A stretch of DNA of 6,035 nucleotides from Actinomycetota bacterium (GTDB taxonomy: Bacteria > Actinomycetota > Thermoleophilia > Gaiellales > Gaiellaceae), in the NCBI GenBank assembly GCA_003170995.1, contig PMXT01000110.1:1-6035 (forward strand), in the 5' to 3' direction. The position numbers and the translations under genes are program-made. The notes under the pieces were generated by a model that had not been told where the DNA came from, did not search any database, and saw nothing but the letters and a program-made list of their open reading frames with translations. Numbering within the stretch: the stretch's first letter is position 1; each line of letters starts with the position of its first letter. Shown here one piece after another: positions 1-5,177 of the stretch.

Positions 1-27
1 CGCCGCGTCCGCGAACAGGTCGGACAT
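1..27 (-). CDS. Possible 5' end of a minus-strand gene (RarA-like AAA+ ATPase?), cut by the window edge
   Basis: Reading the minus strand, an ATG at 27-25 opens the frame MSDLFADAA, which runs off the window. All nine codons end in G or C, as expected for a gene of this genome. Starts of the form M-x-D-L-F-x-x-A-A are common in actinobacterial RarA/MgsA (replication-associated recombination ATPases), so this is a plausible N-terminus of such a protein. Nine residues cannot prove it. No clear Shine-Dalgarno precedes the ATG, so the transcript may be leaderless or the start may be wrong. The terminator-like hairpin at 72-97 lies just upstream, consistent with a new transcription unit beginning here. 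Confidence 0.3.
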
Positions 28-71
28 GGCCGAAGTATGCAGGCGACCCGCCGCCCGCGTGGCCGCACAGC

Positions 72-97
72 GAGACGGCCGCCGAAGCGACCGTCTC
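72..97 (-). terminator. Terminator-like hairpin with UUCG tetraloop downstream of the 584-aa secreted protein gene
   Basis: On the minus strand GAGACGG (97-91) pairs perfectly with CCGTCTC (78-72). The stem continues through a U-G wobble (90/79) and CGC/GCG (89-87/82-80) to a C(UUCG)G tetraloop (loop 86-83), giving about 11 base pairs. It begins 31 nt after the stop codon of the 128-1882 gene. No U-tract follows, so it is a U-poor terminator of the kind often seen in high-GC actinobacteria, or an RNA 3'-end-stabilising hairpin. The UUCG loop closes correctly only in the minus-strand RNA, which fixes the orientation. Confidence 0.6.
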
Positions 98-127
98 ATT
101 GGGCTGGCTGTCTCTACCTACGAGAGA

Positions 128-1882
128 TCAGGACACGACTTTGAAGTTGAGGTCCTGGTTGGCGTGATCGTTCGAGTTCTGCGTGTTCGCCGACAGATCC
201 ATCGAGATCTCGGTACCGACCGGGATGTTGGCGGATCCGTTCTTGTCCACCACGCACTTCGTGATATCGAGCGTGACGCTGAGCGTATTCGCGGAGTCGG
301 TCGCCCGATCGGCGCTTCCGTCTGTCAGTTCGCCGCTCTCGATCCCCGACGATTGTTGCTGGGGCACGACTGTCAGATTCGAGTCGCTATTGGTGTAGCT
401 CGCCGCCGAGCACGAGCCCGAGTCGTTGTTGGTCCTCGCGGGAATCAGAGTTCCCTGAGGCTGCATGCCGAACTCGTAAACGAGCCCGCCGATATCCATG
501 AAGTCCGGCTCTCCGGCGCCGGCGATGCCGGTACGCTGCGGTCGCCACCAGGTGAGTTGCACCTTGAGATGGCCGTCCGCGCCGACCGTGACGGGCGCCG
601 GGTTCGATTGCGTTCCGTAGGCGCCTGCAGGATCGGAGTAATCGATCGTTACGGCGTTGCCGTTGCTGTCGGTGTAGCTCTTGAGCGCCGGGACGGTGTT
701 GAAGACGAAGTTGAGCGGCAAGGGCAGAAGCGTGGTCGTTCCACCCTTCGTGATCAGTACCGTCATCGTGTCGCCGGTACCGATCTTGGTCGAGACGGCG
801 TGTGGATCGAGAGAGAACTCCGTGCCGTCGAGATGTGCTCCGTTCGTACCGCGCAGGACGCCGAAACCGTCACCGCCGGAGGAGCAGCAGGATGGCCACG
901 GCTCGGATTCGGACGGCGGCCCGTCCGAGCCAGGAGACGAGAAAACGCCGTTCGTCACCATCCGACCGGTGCCCCCCAAAGTGCAGTAGCTGAGCCCGTT
1001 GCAATCGAGCTTCACGGTGTCGCCCGTCGGTACATCGAGCAGCTTGAGGTTCAGGTTCGCGACCAGCGTCTCATCGATCTGTTCGCGTGTGACGCCGGCG
1101 GCATCCGCATTCAGGGTGTGCTGGATGTTGAGGAAGATCTGTGACATCCAGCGAGACGTGGGCTCCGAAGGGTTGTTGAAGGCGACCGTCGACTCGGCGC
1201 TAAGGCCGAATACATCCGCGAGTGGAGTGAATAGAGAGCGTGCAGAGCTCGCGGACGAGCTCTTCCCGGTACTCAACGCGTTGAGTACGCGGTAGCCGGT
1301 AGTAGCCGAGTCGAGCACGTTGGGCACGCCGTCGTAGTCGGTGTCGTTTCCGGCGCCGCTCGGACCGTTGTGCCGCGACGATTTGACGAAGCCGAAGTTA
1401 CGGCCGTTGCCGAGCGGCACCTGCTTGCGTACGAGCGCCGTCCGCTTCGCGTCGAGCCACTTGCTGCGTACCTTCTTGGCGACGCGTGCGTAGCCCTTGC
1501 TCGGCAGCACCTTGATCGTGCCGAGTCTCGCGCCGGCGCGAACGCCGACGATCGCCTTCCCCTTCGCGTAACCGACCACGATCGGGCCGGCGTACTTGCC
1601 GCGCGAGTTGACGAGCTGGAGCGTTACGCGTTTCTCGGCCAGCCGCAGCTTGAACGACCGCTTGCTGGTCGAGGTGACCTTTCCGCCGTAGCCGACCGCC
1701 AGCACCGTGTAGCCAGCGCGGTCGAGCTTGCCGCTCACTGTGAGCTTGCTCTTCGCCGGCGCCGACGTTGACGGCGCTGCGAGCACGAGTGGAAGTGCGA
1801 TTGCGACCAACGCGAGGACGCTGAAGCGCGCGTGGCGAGTTAGCAACGAAATTCGGGGCTCGGAAATCTGGTGGCGACGCAT
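128..1882 (-). CDS. Secreted beta-rich protein with a thrombospondin type 3-like calcium loop, function unknown
   Basis: The gene encodes 584 aa. The start ATG at 1882 is supported by a GGGAG Shine-Dalgarno (1894-1890) with a 7-nt spacer. Residues 1-43 form a signal peptide: a basic n-region, a hydrophobic core at about 20-36 (FSVLALVAIALPLVLAA) and small residues at about 37-43. Residues 46-126 form a beta-rich, lysine-rich module with repeated V/G/K strands, followed by a basic linker to about 172. DTDYDGVPNVLD (180-191) matches the DxDxDGxxNxxD calcium-binding loop of thrombospondin type 3/dockerin-like motifs. Residues 200-285 look helical and carry a Ser-rich stretch. The remainder to 584 is Ser/Thr/Asn/Gly-rich and beta-predicted, with cysteines at 294, 300, 332, 333, 491 and 543 that could form disulfides outside the cell. 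There is no transmembrane anchor or sorting motif after the signal peptide, so it is probably released or loosely wall-bound. I do not recognise a catalytic domain. The gene is monocistronic: the plus-strand neighbour is divergent and a hairpin follows the stop. Confidence 0.9.
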   Translation of the reverse strand: MRRHQISEPRISLLTRHARFSVLALVAIALPLVLAAPSTSAPAKSKLTVSGKLDRAGYTVLAVGYGGKVTSTSKRSFKLRLAEKRVTLQLVNSRGKYAGPIVVGYAKGKAIVGVRAGARLGTIKVLPSKGYARVAKKVRSKWLDAKRTALVRKQVPLGNGRNFGFVKSSRHNGPSGAGNDTDYDGVPNVLDSATTGYRVLNALSTGKSSSASSARSLFTPLADVFGLSAESTVAFNNPSEPTSRWMSQIFLNIQHTLNADAAGVTREQIDETLVANLNLKLLDVPTGDTVKLDCNGLSYCTLGGTGRMVTNGVFSSPGSDGPPSESEPWPSCCSSGGDGFGVLRGTNGAHLDGTEFSLDPHAVSTKIGTGDTMTVLITKGGTTTLLPLPLNFVFNTVPALKSYTDSNGNAVTIDYSDPAGAYGTQSNPAPVTVGADGHLKVQLTWWRPQRTGIAGAGEPDFMDIGGLVYEFGMQPQGTLIPARTNNDSGSCSAASYTNSDSNLTVVPQQQSSGIESGELTDGSADRATDSANTLSVTLDITKCVVDKNGSANIPVGTEISMDLSANTQNSNDHANQDLNFKVVS

Positions 1883-1910
1883 GTTCTCTCTCCCAGGGGT
1901 AGCTGCTCTG

Positions 1911-1934
1911 AACTGCCAGGAAATTCGGCGTTCC
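1911..1934 (-). promoter_or_regulatory. Candidate ECF-type promoter for the secreted protein gene
   Basis: The minus strand reads GGAAC (1934-1930), a 16-nt spacer, then GTT (1913-1911). This resembles the GGAAC-N16-GTT/GTC pattern of actinobacterial ECF sigma-factor promoters. Its placement is good: initiation would fall near 1904, giving a leader of about 22 nt that contains the GGGAG ribosome site. The motif is short and low in information, so a chance match is possible. No convincing TTGACA/TATAAT pair is seen in this spacer on the same strand. Confidence 0.25.
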
Positions 1935-1976
1935 GGGTGGTGATTTGAGCGCGCAGCCCTGCGTTTGAGGCGAAAA

Positions 1977-2004
1977 CCCGAAATCGTCCCCGTTTCGGGG
2001 ATGG
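1977..2004. promoter_or_regulatory. Two overlapping, mutually exclusive inverted repeats in the divergent spacer
   Basis: TCCCCG (1987-1992) and CGGGGA (1996-2001) form a 6-bp hairpin with a 3-nt loop, extendable by G-U/C-G/U-G pairs to 1984-2004. The overlapping repeat CCCGAAA (1977-1983)/TTTCGGG (1993-1999) is a perfect 7-bp inverted repeat with a 9-nt spacer. The two cannot form together in RNA. The site lies between two divergent starts, so it could be an operator for either gene or leader structure of the plus-strand enzyme gene. Function is inferred only from position and symmetry. Confidence 0.3.
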
Positions 2005-2022
2005 CCGCCGAGGAAAGTGGTG

Positions 2023-2040
2023 AGAAGCCGGCGCTTCTTT
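2023..2040 (+). promoter_or_regulatory. Terminator-like hairpin just upstream of the PLP enzyme gene (possible attenuator)
   Basis: AGAAGC (2023-2028) pairs perfectly with GCTTCT (2033-2038) around a CGGC loop and runs into TTT (2038-2040). It ends 37 nt before the chosen start codon at 2078. An overlapping alternative, GCGCT (2031-2035)/AGCGC (2041-2045), would disrupt it. Hairpin plus short T-run in a leader suggests attenuation or a modest terminator for antecedent transcription. The T-run is short, so the call is tentative. Confidence 0.25.
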
Positions 2041-2077
2041 AGCGCGAAGACTCAGCGCTCGTGCAAGGATGAAGCAG

Positions 2078-2947
2078 ATGACCACGCTCGCTTTGACCGT
2101 GCTTGGACGCGGCCTCGTCGATCCCACCCAACCGGTATTGCGCGCCGACGACGAGGCGCTGCTGCGCGGGCGGGCGGCCTTCGAGACGACCCGCGTCTAC
2201 GCGGGGAAGCCGTTTCGGCTCGACGATCACCTCGCCCGCCTGAGTGTGTCGGCGGCGCGGATGGACCTGCCCGAGCCCGACTGTCTGGCCTTCCGGGATC
2301 TGGTCGCGGAAGCGCTGGAGGGGATCGGAGACGCTTCGCTGCGCCTGGTCTGGACGCCGGGGCCGAGCGATGGCGAAGCCCCTGTCGGTTTTGCGATCTT
2401 CGGCGCGATCCCCGCCGGTCACGAGGAACTCCGGGCCCGCGGCATGAAAGCGATCTCGCTGCCGATTGGCGTGCCCTACGAGCTGCGGGCCAAGGCGCCC
2501 TGGATTCTCGGTGGCGTCAAGTCCACCAGCTACGCGGCCAACATGGCGGCGACGGCAGAGGCCAAGCGCCGCGGCGCCGACGATGCAATCTTCCTGGCCG
2601 AAGGCGAGATCGTGCTCGAAGGCCCGACCACGAATATCTGGTGGCGAAGCGGCCAGACTCTCTTCACGCCCTCGCTCGAGACGGGCATCCTGGCCGGGAT
2701 CACGCGCGACTTCGTGATCGAAGCTGCCCCAGCGCTTGGTTACTCGATCGAGCAAGGCGTCTACGAGCGATCGGAGCTCGCCGCAGCGGAGGAGGCCTTC
2801 ACCTCCTCGTCGGTACGGGAGCTGATGCCGGTCATCTGGCTCGACGGATCCGCGCTCGGCGACGGTCGCCCGGGACCCACCCAGGCGGCGCTGCAGCAGG
2901 CGCTCAGGCGCGCGGCGGCGACGGGATCGGCAAGGCCGGAATCGTGA
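2078..2947 (+). CDS. Class IV (fold-type IV) PLP enzyme: probable 4-amino-4-deoxychorismate lyase or related aminotransferase
   Basis: The 289-aa protein is of normal length for the family and spans it end to end. Visible motifs (numbered from this start): GRAAFETTRVY at 31-41 and FRLDDHLARL at 46-55, as in the N-terminal domain; GGVKSTSYAANM at 145-156, with K148 the expected PLP Schiff-base lysine; LEGPTTNI at 180-187, with E181 the residue that contacts the pyridine nitrogen; TPSLETGILAGITR at 197-210, binding the PLP phosphate; and EAFTSSSVRELMPV at 239-252. Family members convert aminodeoxychorismate to p-aminobenzoate plus pyruvate (folate synthesis) or transaminate branched-chain or D-amino acids. 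The FETxRV...F.LxxHLxRL start favours a PabC-like lyase, but motifs alone do not settle specificity. The enzyme is cytoplasmic. Start choice: AAGGA (2065-2069) lies 8 nt before the ATG at 2078, whereas the in-frame ATG at 2069 overlaps that Shine-Dalgarno. The next plus-strand gene lies almost 300 bp away, so no operon is evident. Confidence 0.9.
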   Translation: MTTLALTVLGRGLVDPTQPVLRADDEALLRGRAAFETTRVYAGKPFRLDDHLARLSVSAARMDLPEPDCLAFRDLVAEALEGIGDASLRLVWTPGPSDGEAPVGFAIFGAIPAGHEELRARGMKAISLPIGVPYELRAKAPWILGGVKSTSYAANMAATAEAKRRGADDAIFLAEGEIVLEGPTTNIWWRSGQTLFTPSLETGILAGITRDFVIEAAPALGYSIEQGVYERSELAAAEEAFTSSSVRELMPVIWLDGSALGDGRPGPTQAALQQALRRAAATGSARPES

Positions 2948-2948
2948 T

Positions 2949-3017
2949 CCGAGCCCTATCGCCGAGGAACGCTACGCCGTGGGCGAGATCGAGGCCGGAG
3001 AGATCGCCGGTTCGCTG
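2949..3017 (+). other. Short coding-like segment without a gene (possible relic)
   Basis: Immediately after the PLP enzyme stop, the frame containing ATC at 2958 reads IAEERYAVGE then IEAGEIAGSL through 3017, with almost every codon ending in G or C. This is the genome's coding signature, and the peptide is acidic and gene-like. No supported start precedes it, and downstream of about 3018 the codon bias fades although the frame stays open to 3182. A GTG overlapping the enzyme's stop (GTGA, 2944-2947) opens a different frame, so a frameshifted or truncated downstream operon member is conceivable. No Shine-Dalgarno fits the GTG at 2979 in this frame. The rest of the 2948-3238 gap shows only the promoter-like AT-rich patch. 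Confidence 0.2.
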
Positions 3018-3131
3018 TGCTGGATCCCAACGGCCTTCGTCCTAGACCATATCCACCCAAGCTCGCCTCCTCGGCGACATCCCGCTCTCCTGGAAACCGA
3101 ACTCTTTCTGAAGTCAAGAGAGATTCGCCTG

Positions 3132-3160
3132 TTGAGATTGTTGACAATCGGGAATACTCT
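3132..3160 (+). promoter_or_regulatory. Candidate promoter, with a small inverted repeat, for the repeat/propeller protein gene
   Basis: TTGAGA (3132-3137), a 17-nt spacer and TACTCT (3155-3160) form a weak housekeeping-type promoter inside the most AT-rich patch of this gap. Overlapping it, ATTGTTGACAAT (3137-3148) is a 5-bp perfect inverted repeat with a 2-nt centre, sited between -35 and -10 where a repressor could act. Transcription would start near 3167, upstream of the ATG at 3239. That argues against translation beginning at the in-frame GTG at 3017. The -10 matches consensus at only three of six positions. Confidence 0.25.
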
Positions 3161-3238
3161 AAATTCGCCGGCATTTCGATAGTCGCAAGCTTTCGCCGGC
3201 GAAGGCTGGGGGTCGCTCGGTTGTCGTTATCCGCTGCA

Positions 3239-4969
3239 ATGGTTTACCTAACGCACCGGCGCGCGCGTACCTGTCTGCTCGTCGTTCTCCTAATCGGTTC
3301 TACGGGCACCTGTGATCTGGTCAGCGCTGCCTCAACCCGGGAAGCAACTCTCGCAACCTCCTCCCGAGCGTTCTCGGCCCACTTGACCAAGACGGTATTT
3401 CGGCGGGCCCGGGCGGGCAAGGTCAAGCTCGTCTATCGCTTCTCCGCTCCCAGCGAGAGATTTGGTTGGCAACTCAAGCTGAAGAGAGGCAAGAAGTGGT
3501 GGAGAGTTCACAGCGCCAAACTCAACGGTACTTTCAGTGGGTCCCACGCGATCACGGTCGCTAAGCTCTTCGGCCGAAAGGCAATCGCGGTAGGTCGCTA
3601 CCGCTTGAAGGTCATTGCCGACGCGAACATGAAGCTGCTGACCTTCGATGTCCTCGCCGGCAAGCCGCCCGTGAATACCTCCTCACCGGCCGTCTCCGGC
3701 ACGCCTATCCAGGACGCGGAGCTATCGGCCTCTGGCGGCTCCTGGAGCAACTCGCCGACCTCCTATGCCTACCAATGGCGCCGCTGCGATGACTTGGGTT
3801 CACACTGCACCGACATTCCGGACGCCAACTCGAGCTCCTACACTCTCGTCTACGCGGACGCCAGCTCGACCATCGACGTTGTCGTCACCGCCTCTAACGC
3901 CTACGGCTCTGCCGGCGCCACTTCGAGCCAGACGGCTGTCGTTGTCGGCAAGCCGCCCGTGAATACCTCCTCACCGGCCGTCTCCGGCACGCCTATCCAG
4001 GACGCGGAGCTATCGGCCTCTGGCGGCTCCTGGAGCAACTCGCCGACCTCCTATGCCTACCAATGGCGCCGCTGCGACGGCTCGGGTGCAAACTGCACCG
4101 ACATTCCGGGCGCCACTTCCAACTCCTACACCCTGGTGCTCGAAGACGTCGGCTCGACCATCCGCGTCGTCGTTACCACCTCTAACGCCTACGGCTCTGC
4201 CGGCGCCACTTCGAGCCAGACGGCGGTGACTCTCCCTGCGGGTGCCGCTGGAATCGTTACGTCACTGACCGAAGTGAGCAACTTCCTGACGGGTGCGTAT
4301 TCGAGCCAGGGCGTCGCGTACGACGGGTCAGCGTATCTCTATGTAAGTGACAACCAGCACATCTACAAGTTCACGTATCCAAGCGGAACTCTTGTCGCAT
4401 CGCATAGTACTGTCGGAGAAGGGACATACGGCACCCACCTGGGCGACATCGCTGTTGGTCCTGACGGCTTTATCTACGTGTTAGCTGACAACTACCCCGT
4501 TGAAACCGACACCGCGGTGATGACGTACAGCACGGATCTCGTCTATCAGGGTGAGGTGCGGCTCACCGACTCCCCCACTGCCGGTGCCATCACCTATCGC
4601 CCTTCAGATGGTCACTTCTGGCTAGGTGACGATCGAGCCACGAAGGTCTACGAGTACGACACATCCTTTAACCTCTTACAAACCTACACTCTGAAAGATC
4701 CTGGCTACGTGGGGGCTGATCTGTGGAACGGTATCGAGTGGATCGGGGATATGTTGCTCTTGAATCCGCATGAATACACGATGCCCGCCGTGGTTCAGGA
4801 ATACTACTTCGACGGGGGCGCGTTCTATCCCGTCCGCGCTGTCTCCCGTCCTGATTACTGCACCCAAGGAATGAGTTACGACGCGGCTAACGGCGTCATG
4901 ATAATGGCGAGAAGACAGACTGGCGCTGACGCAGTCGTTACAGCCACGGTTTCCTTTGAAGCGCCTTAG
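3239..4969 (+). CDS. Secreted multidomain protein: beta-sandwich, two tandem Ig-like repeats, beta-propeller-like C-terminus
   Basis: The 576-aa protein starts with a classic signal peptide: HRRAR, then the core TCLLVVLLIG, and likely cleavage at VSA|AS (30/31). Residues about 45-138 resemble the 'K+V+L.Y.FS... GRYRLKVIADA' beta-sandwich module frequent in Thermoleophilia exoproteins. Residues 141-236 and 237-332 are two 96-aa Ig-like repeats, 81/96 identical, each with a likely disulfide pair (C183/C190 and C279/C286) and a YQWRRC core. Residues about 336-576 form a propeller-like domain with five recognisable blade-like units (GVAYDGSAYLYVSD, GDIAVGPDGFIYVLAD, GAITYRPSDGHFWLGD, WNGIEWIGDMLLL, QGMSYDAANGVMIMA), NHL-like in style. 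No enzyme motif is seen, so a binding or surface role is inferred. The ATG at 3239 directly precedes the signal peptide but lacks a good Shine-Dalgarno. TTG at 3221, 8 nt after GGGGG (3208-3212), is an alternative. The frame is open back to GTG 3017, but that extension looks non-coding. The propeller part has less GC-biased codons and two TTA codons (4481, 4676), unlike the flanking genes. Confidence 0.88.
   Translation: MVYLTHRRARTCLLVVLLIGSTGTCDLVSAASTREATLATSSRAFSAHLTKTVFRRARAGKVKLVYRFSAPSERFGWQLKLKRGKKWWRVHSAKLNGTFSGSHAITVAKLFGRKAIAVGRYRLKVIADANMKLLTFDVLAGKPPVNTSSPAVSGTPIQDAELSASGGSWSNSPTSYAYQWRRCDDLGSHCTDIPDANSSSYTLVYADASSTIDVVVTASNAYGSAGATSSQTAVVVGKPPVNTSSPAVSGTPIQDAELSASGGSWSNSPTSYAYQWRRCDGSGANCTDIPGATSNSYTLVLEDVGSTIRVVVTTSNAYGSAGATSSQTAVTLPAGAAGIVTSLTEVSNFLTGAYSSQGVAYDGSAYLYVSDNQHIYKFTYPSGTLVASHSTVGEGTYGTHLGDIAVGPDGFIYVLADNYPVETDTAVMTYSTDLVYQGEVRLTDSPTAGAITYRPSDGHFWLGDDRATKVYEYDTSFNLLQTYTLKDPGYVGADLWNGIEWIGDMLLLNPHEYTMPAVVQEYYFDGGAFYPVRAVSRPDYCTQGMSYDAANGVMIMARRQTGADAVVTATVSFEAP
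3659..4234 (+). repeat. Tandem intragenic duplication, 2 x 288 bp (96-aa Ig-like units)
   Basis: Unit 1 is 3659-3946 and unit 2 is 3947-4234, exactly head to tail and in frame. The first 131 bp are identical, including all synonymous sites (3659-3789 = 3947-4077). A second block of 46 bp near the end is also identical (3891-3936 = 4179-4224). The middle has diverged, and most of the 15 amino-acid differences lie there. The repeat begins GKPPVNTSSPAVSGTP and carries CDDLGSHC or CDGSGANC at its centre. Confidence 0.97.
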
Positions 4970-4970
4970 C

Positions 4971-5061
4971 TAGTCCGCTACGCGGCTGGGAGTAGGCGAG
5001 TCAACGCGCCGAAAACCGTCACGCCCTCCACGGGAGAGCGGACTATCGGCGGATGGAGGCG
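4971..5061 (+). promoter_or_regulatory. Inverted-repeat-rich intergenic element with alternative pairings
   Basis: TAGTCCGCT (4971-4979) and AGCGGACTA (5037-5045) form a perfect 9-bp inverted repeat closing a 57-nt interior. Inside, CTCC-ACG-GGAG (5026-5036) could stack directly on it. GGAG-TA-GGCG (4989-4998) can pair with CGCCCTCC (5022-5029) with a 2-nt bulge. That same CGCCCTCC can instead pair with TGGAGGCG (5054-5061) with one bulged C. It may be a 3' structure of the upstream gene, a small RNA or a leader element of the downstream gene. It matches no riboswitch or tRNA consensus I know: there is no T-loop despite the 75-nt span. Strand is assigned from the flanking plus-strand genes. 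Confidence 0.35.
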
Positions 5062-5070
5062 CATACGGGA

Positions 5071-5116
5071 ATCGGACCCTTGTTCTCGCTGAAGCGATCG
5101 CACCGGGTCGTCCGAT
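5071..5116 (+). promoter_or_regulatory. Long hairpin upstream of the DUF1385 gene
   Basis: ATCGGA (5071-5076) pairs with TCCGAT (5111-5116). CCC (5077-5079) can then pair with GGG (5105-5107) across a small bulge. An inner hairpin TCGC-TGAA-GCGA (5086-5097) caps the loop. No T-tract follows, so it is a poor intrinsic terminator and may be leader structure. Immediately 3' is the only AT-rich patch of this spacer, with TATATAGA (5121-5128), which could serve as a -10 element; no matching -35 is seen. Confidence 0.3.
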
Positions 5117-5160
5117 CGTTTATATAGAGAAAAAGAGTCCAAACGCTACGGGGAGCTACC

Positions 5161-5169
5161 GGAAGGAGG
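5161..5169 (+). promoter_or_regulatory. Strong Shine-Dalgarno of the DUF1385 gene, flanked by a stem-forming repeat
   Basis: GGAAGGAGG is near-perfectly complementary to the 16S 3' end and sits 8 nt before the ATG at 5178, so it favours that start over the GTG at 5175. AAACGC (5141-5146) and GCGTTT (5169-5174) form a perfect 6-bp inverted repeat that would place most of this site in a hairpin loop and its last G in the stem. The heptamer GGAGGCG (5165-5171) also occurs at 5055-5061. Confidence 0.7.
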
Positions 5170-5177
5170 CGTTTGTG

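Noticed and set aside
597..612. GGGTTCGATT resembling a tRNA T-arm
   Set aside because: There is no complementary stem or cloverleaf around it, and it lies inside the coding sequence of the secreted protein.
26..1144. 372-codon plus-strand open frame opposite the secreted protein gene
   Set aside because: It is antisense to a gene with a clear signal peptide, ribosome site and calcium motif. Its Arg/Val-rich composition is typical of a high-GC shadow frame.
2039..2755. 238-codon minus-strand frame opposite the PLP enzyme
   Set aside because: Antisense shadow with no family motif and a composition expected from high GC.
2017..3045. 342-codon plus-strand frame overlapping the PLP enzyme
   Set aside because: It overlaps a gene carrying all fold-type IV motifs. 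The translation is Arg/Gly/Ala-rich with no recognisable domain, so it is a shadow.
3259..3316. Lipobox in the signal peptide of the repeat/propeller protein
   Set aside because: The cysteine at residue 25 is preceded by S-T-G-T, which does not match [LVI][ASTVI][GAS]C; the VSA|AS signal peptidase I site fits better.
4971..5045. 75-nt unit with closing stem considered as a tRNA
   Set aside because: It lacks the TTCRA T-loop, a 7-bp acceptor/5-bp T-arm geometry and any convincing anticodon arm on either strand.
4970..5177. Known riboswitch or T-box in the DUF1385 leader
   Set aside because: I looked for glycine, ZTP, cobalamin, TPP, c-di-AMP, guanidine and T-box core sequences and found none convincing.
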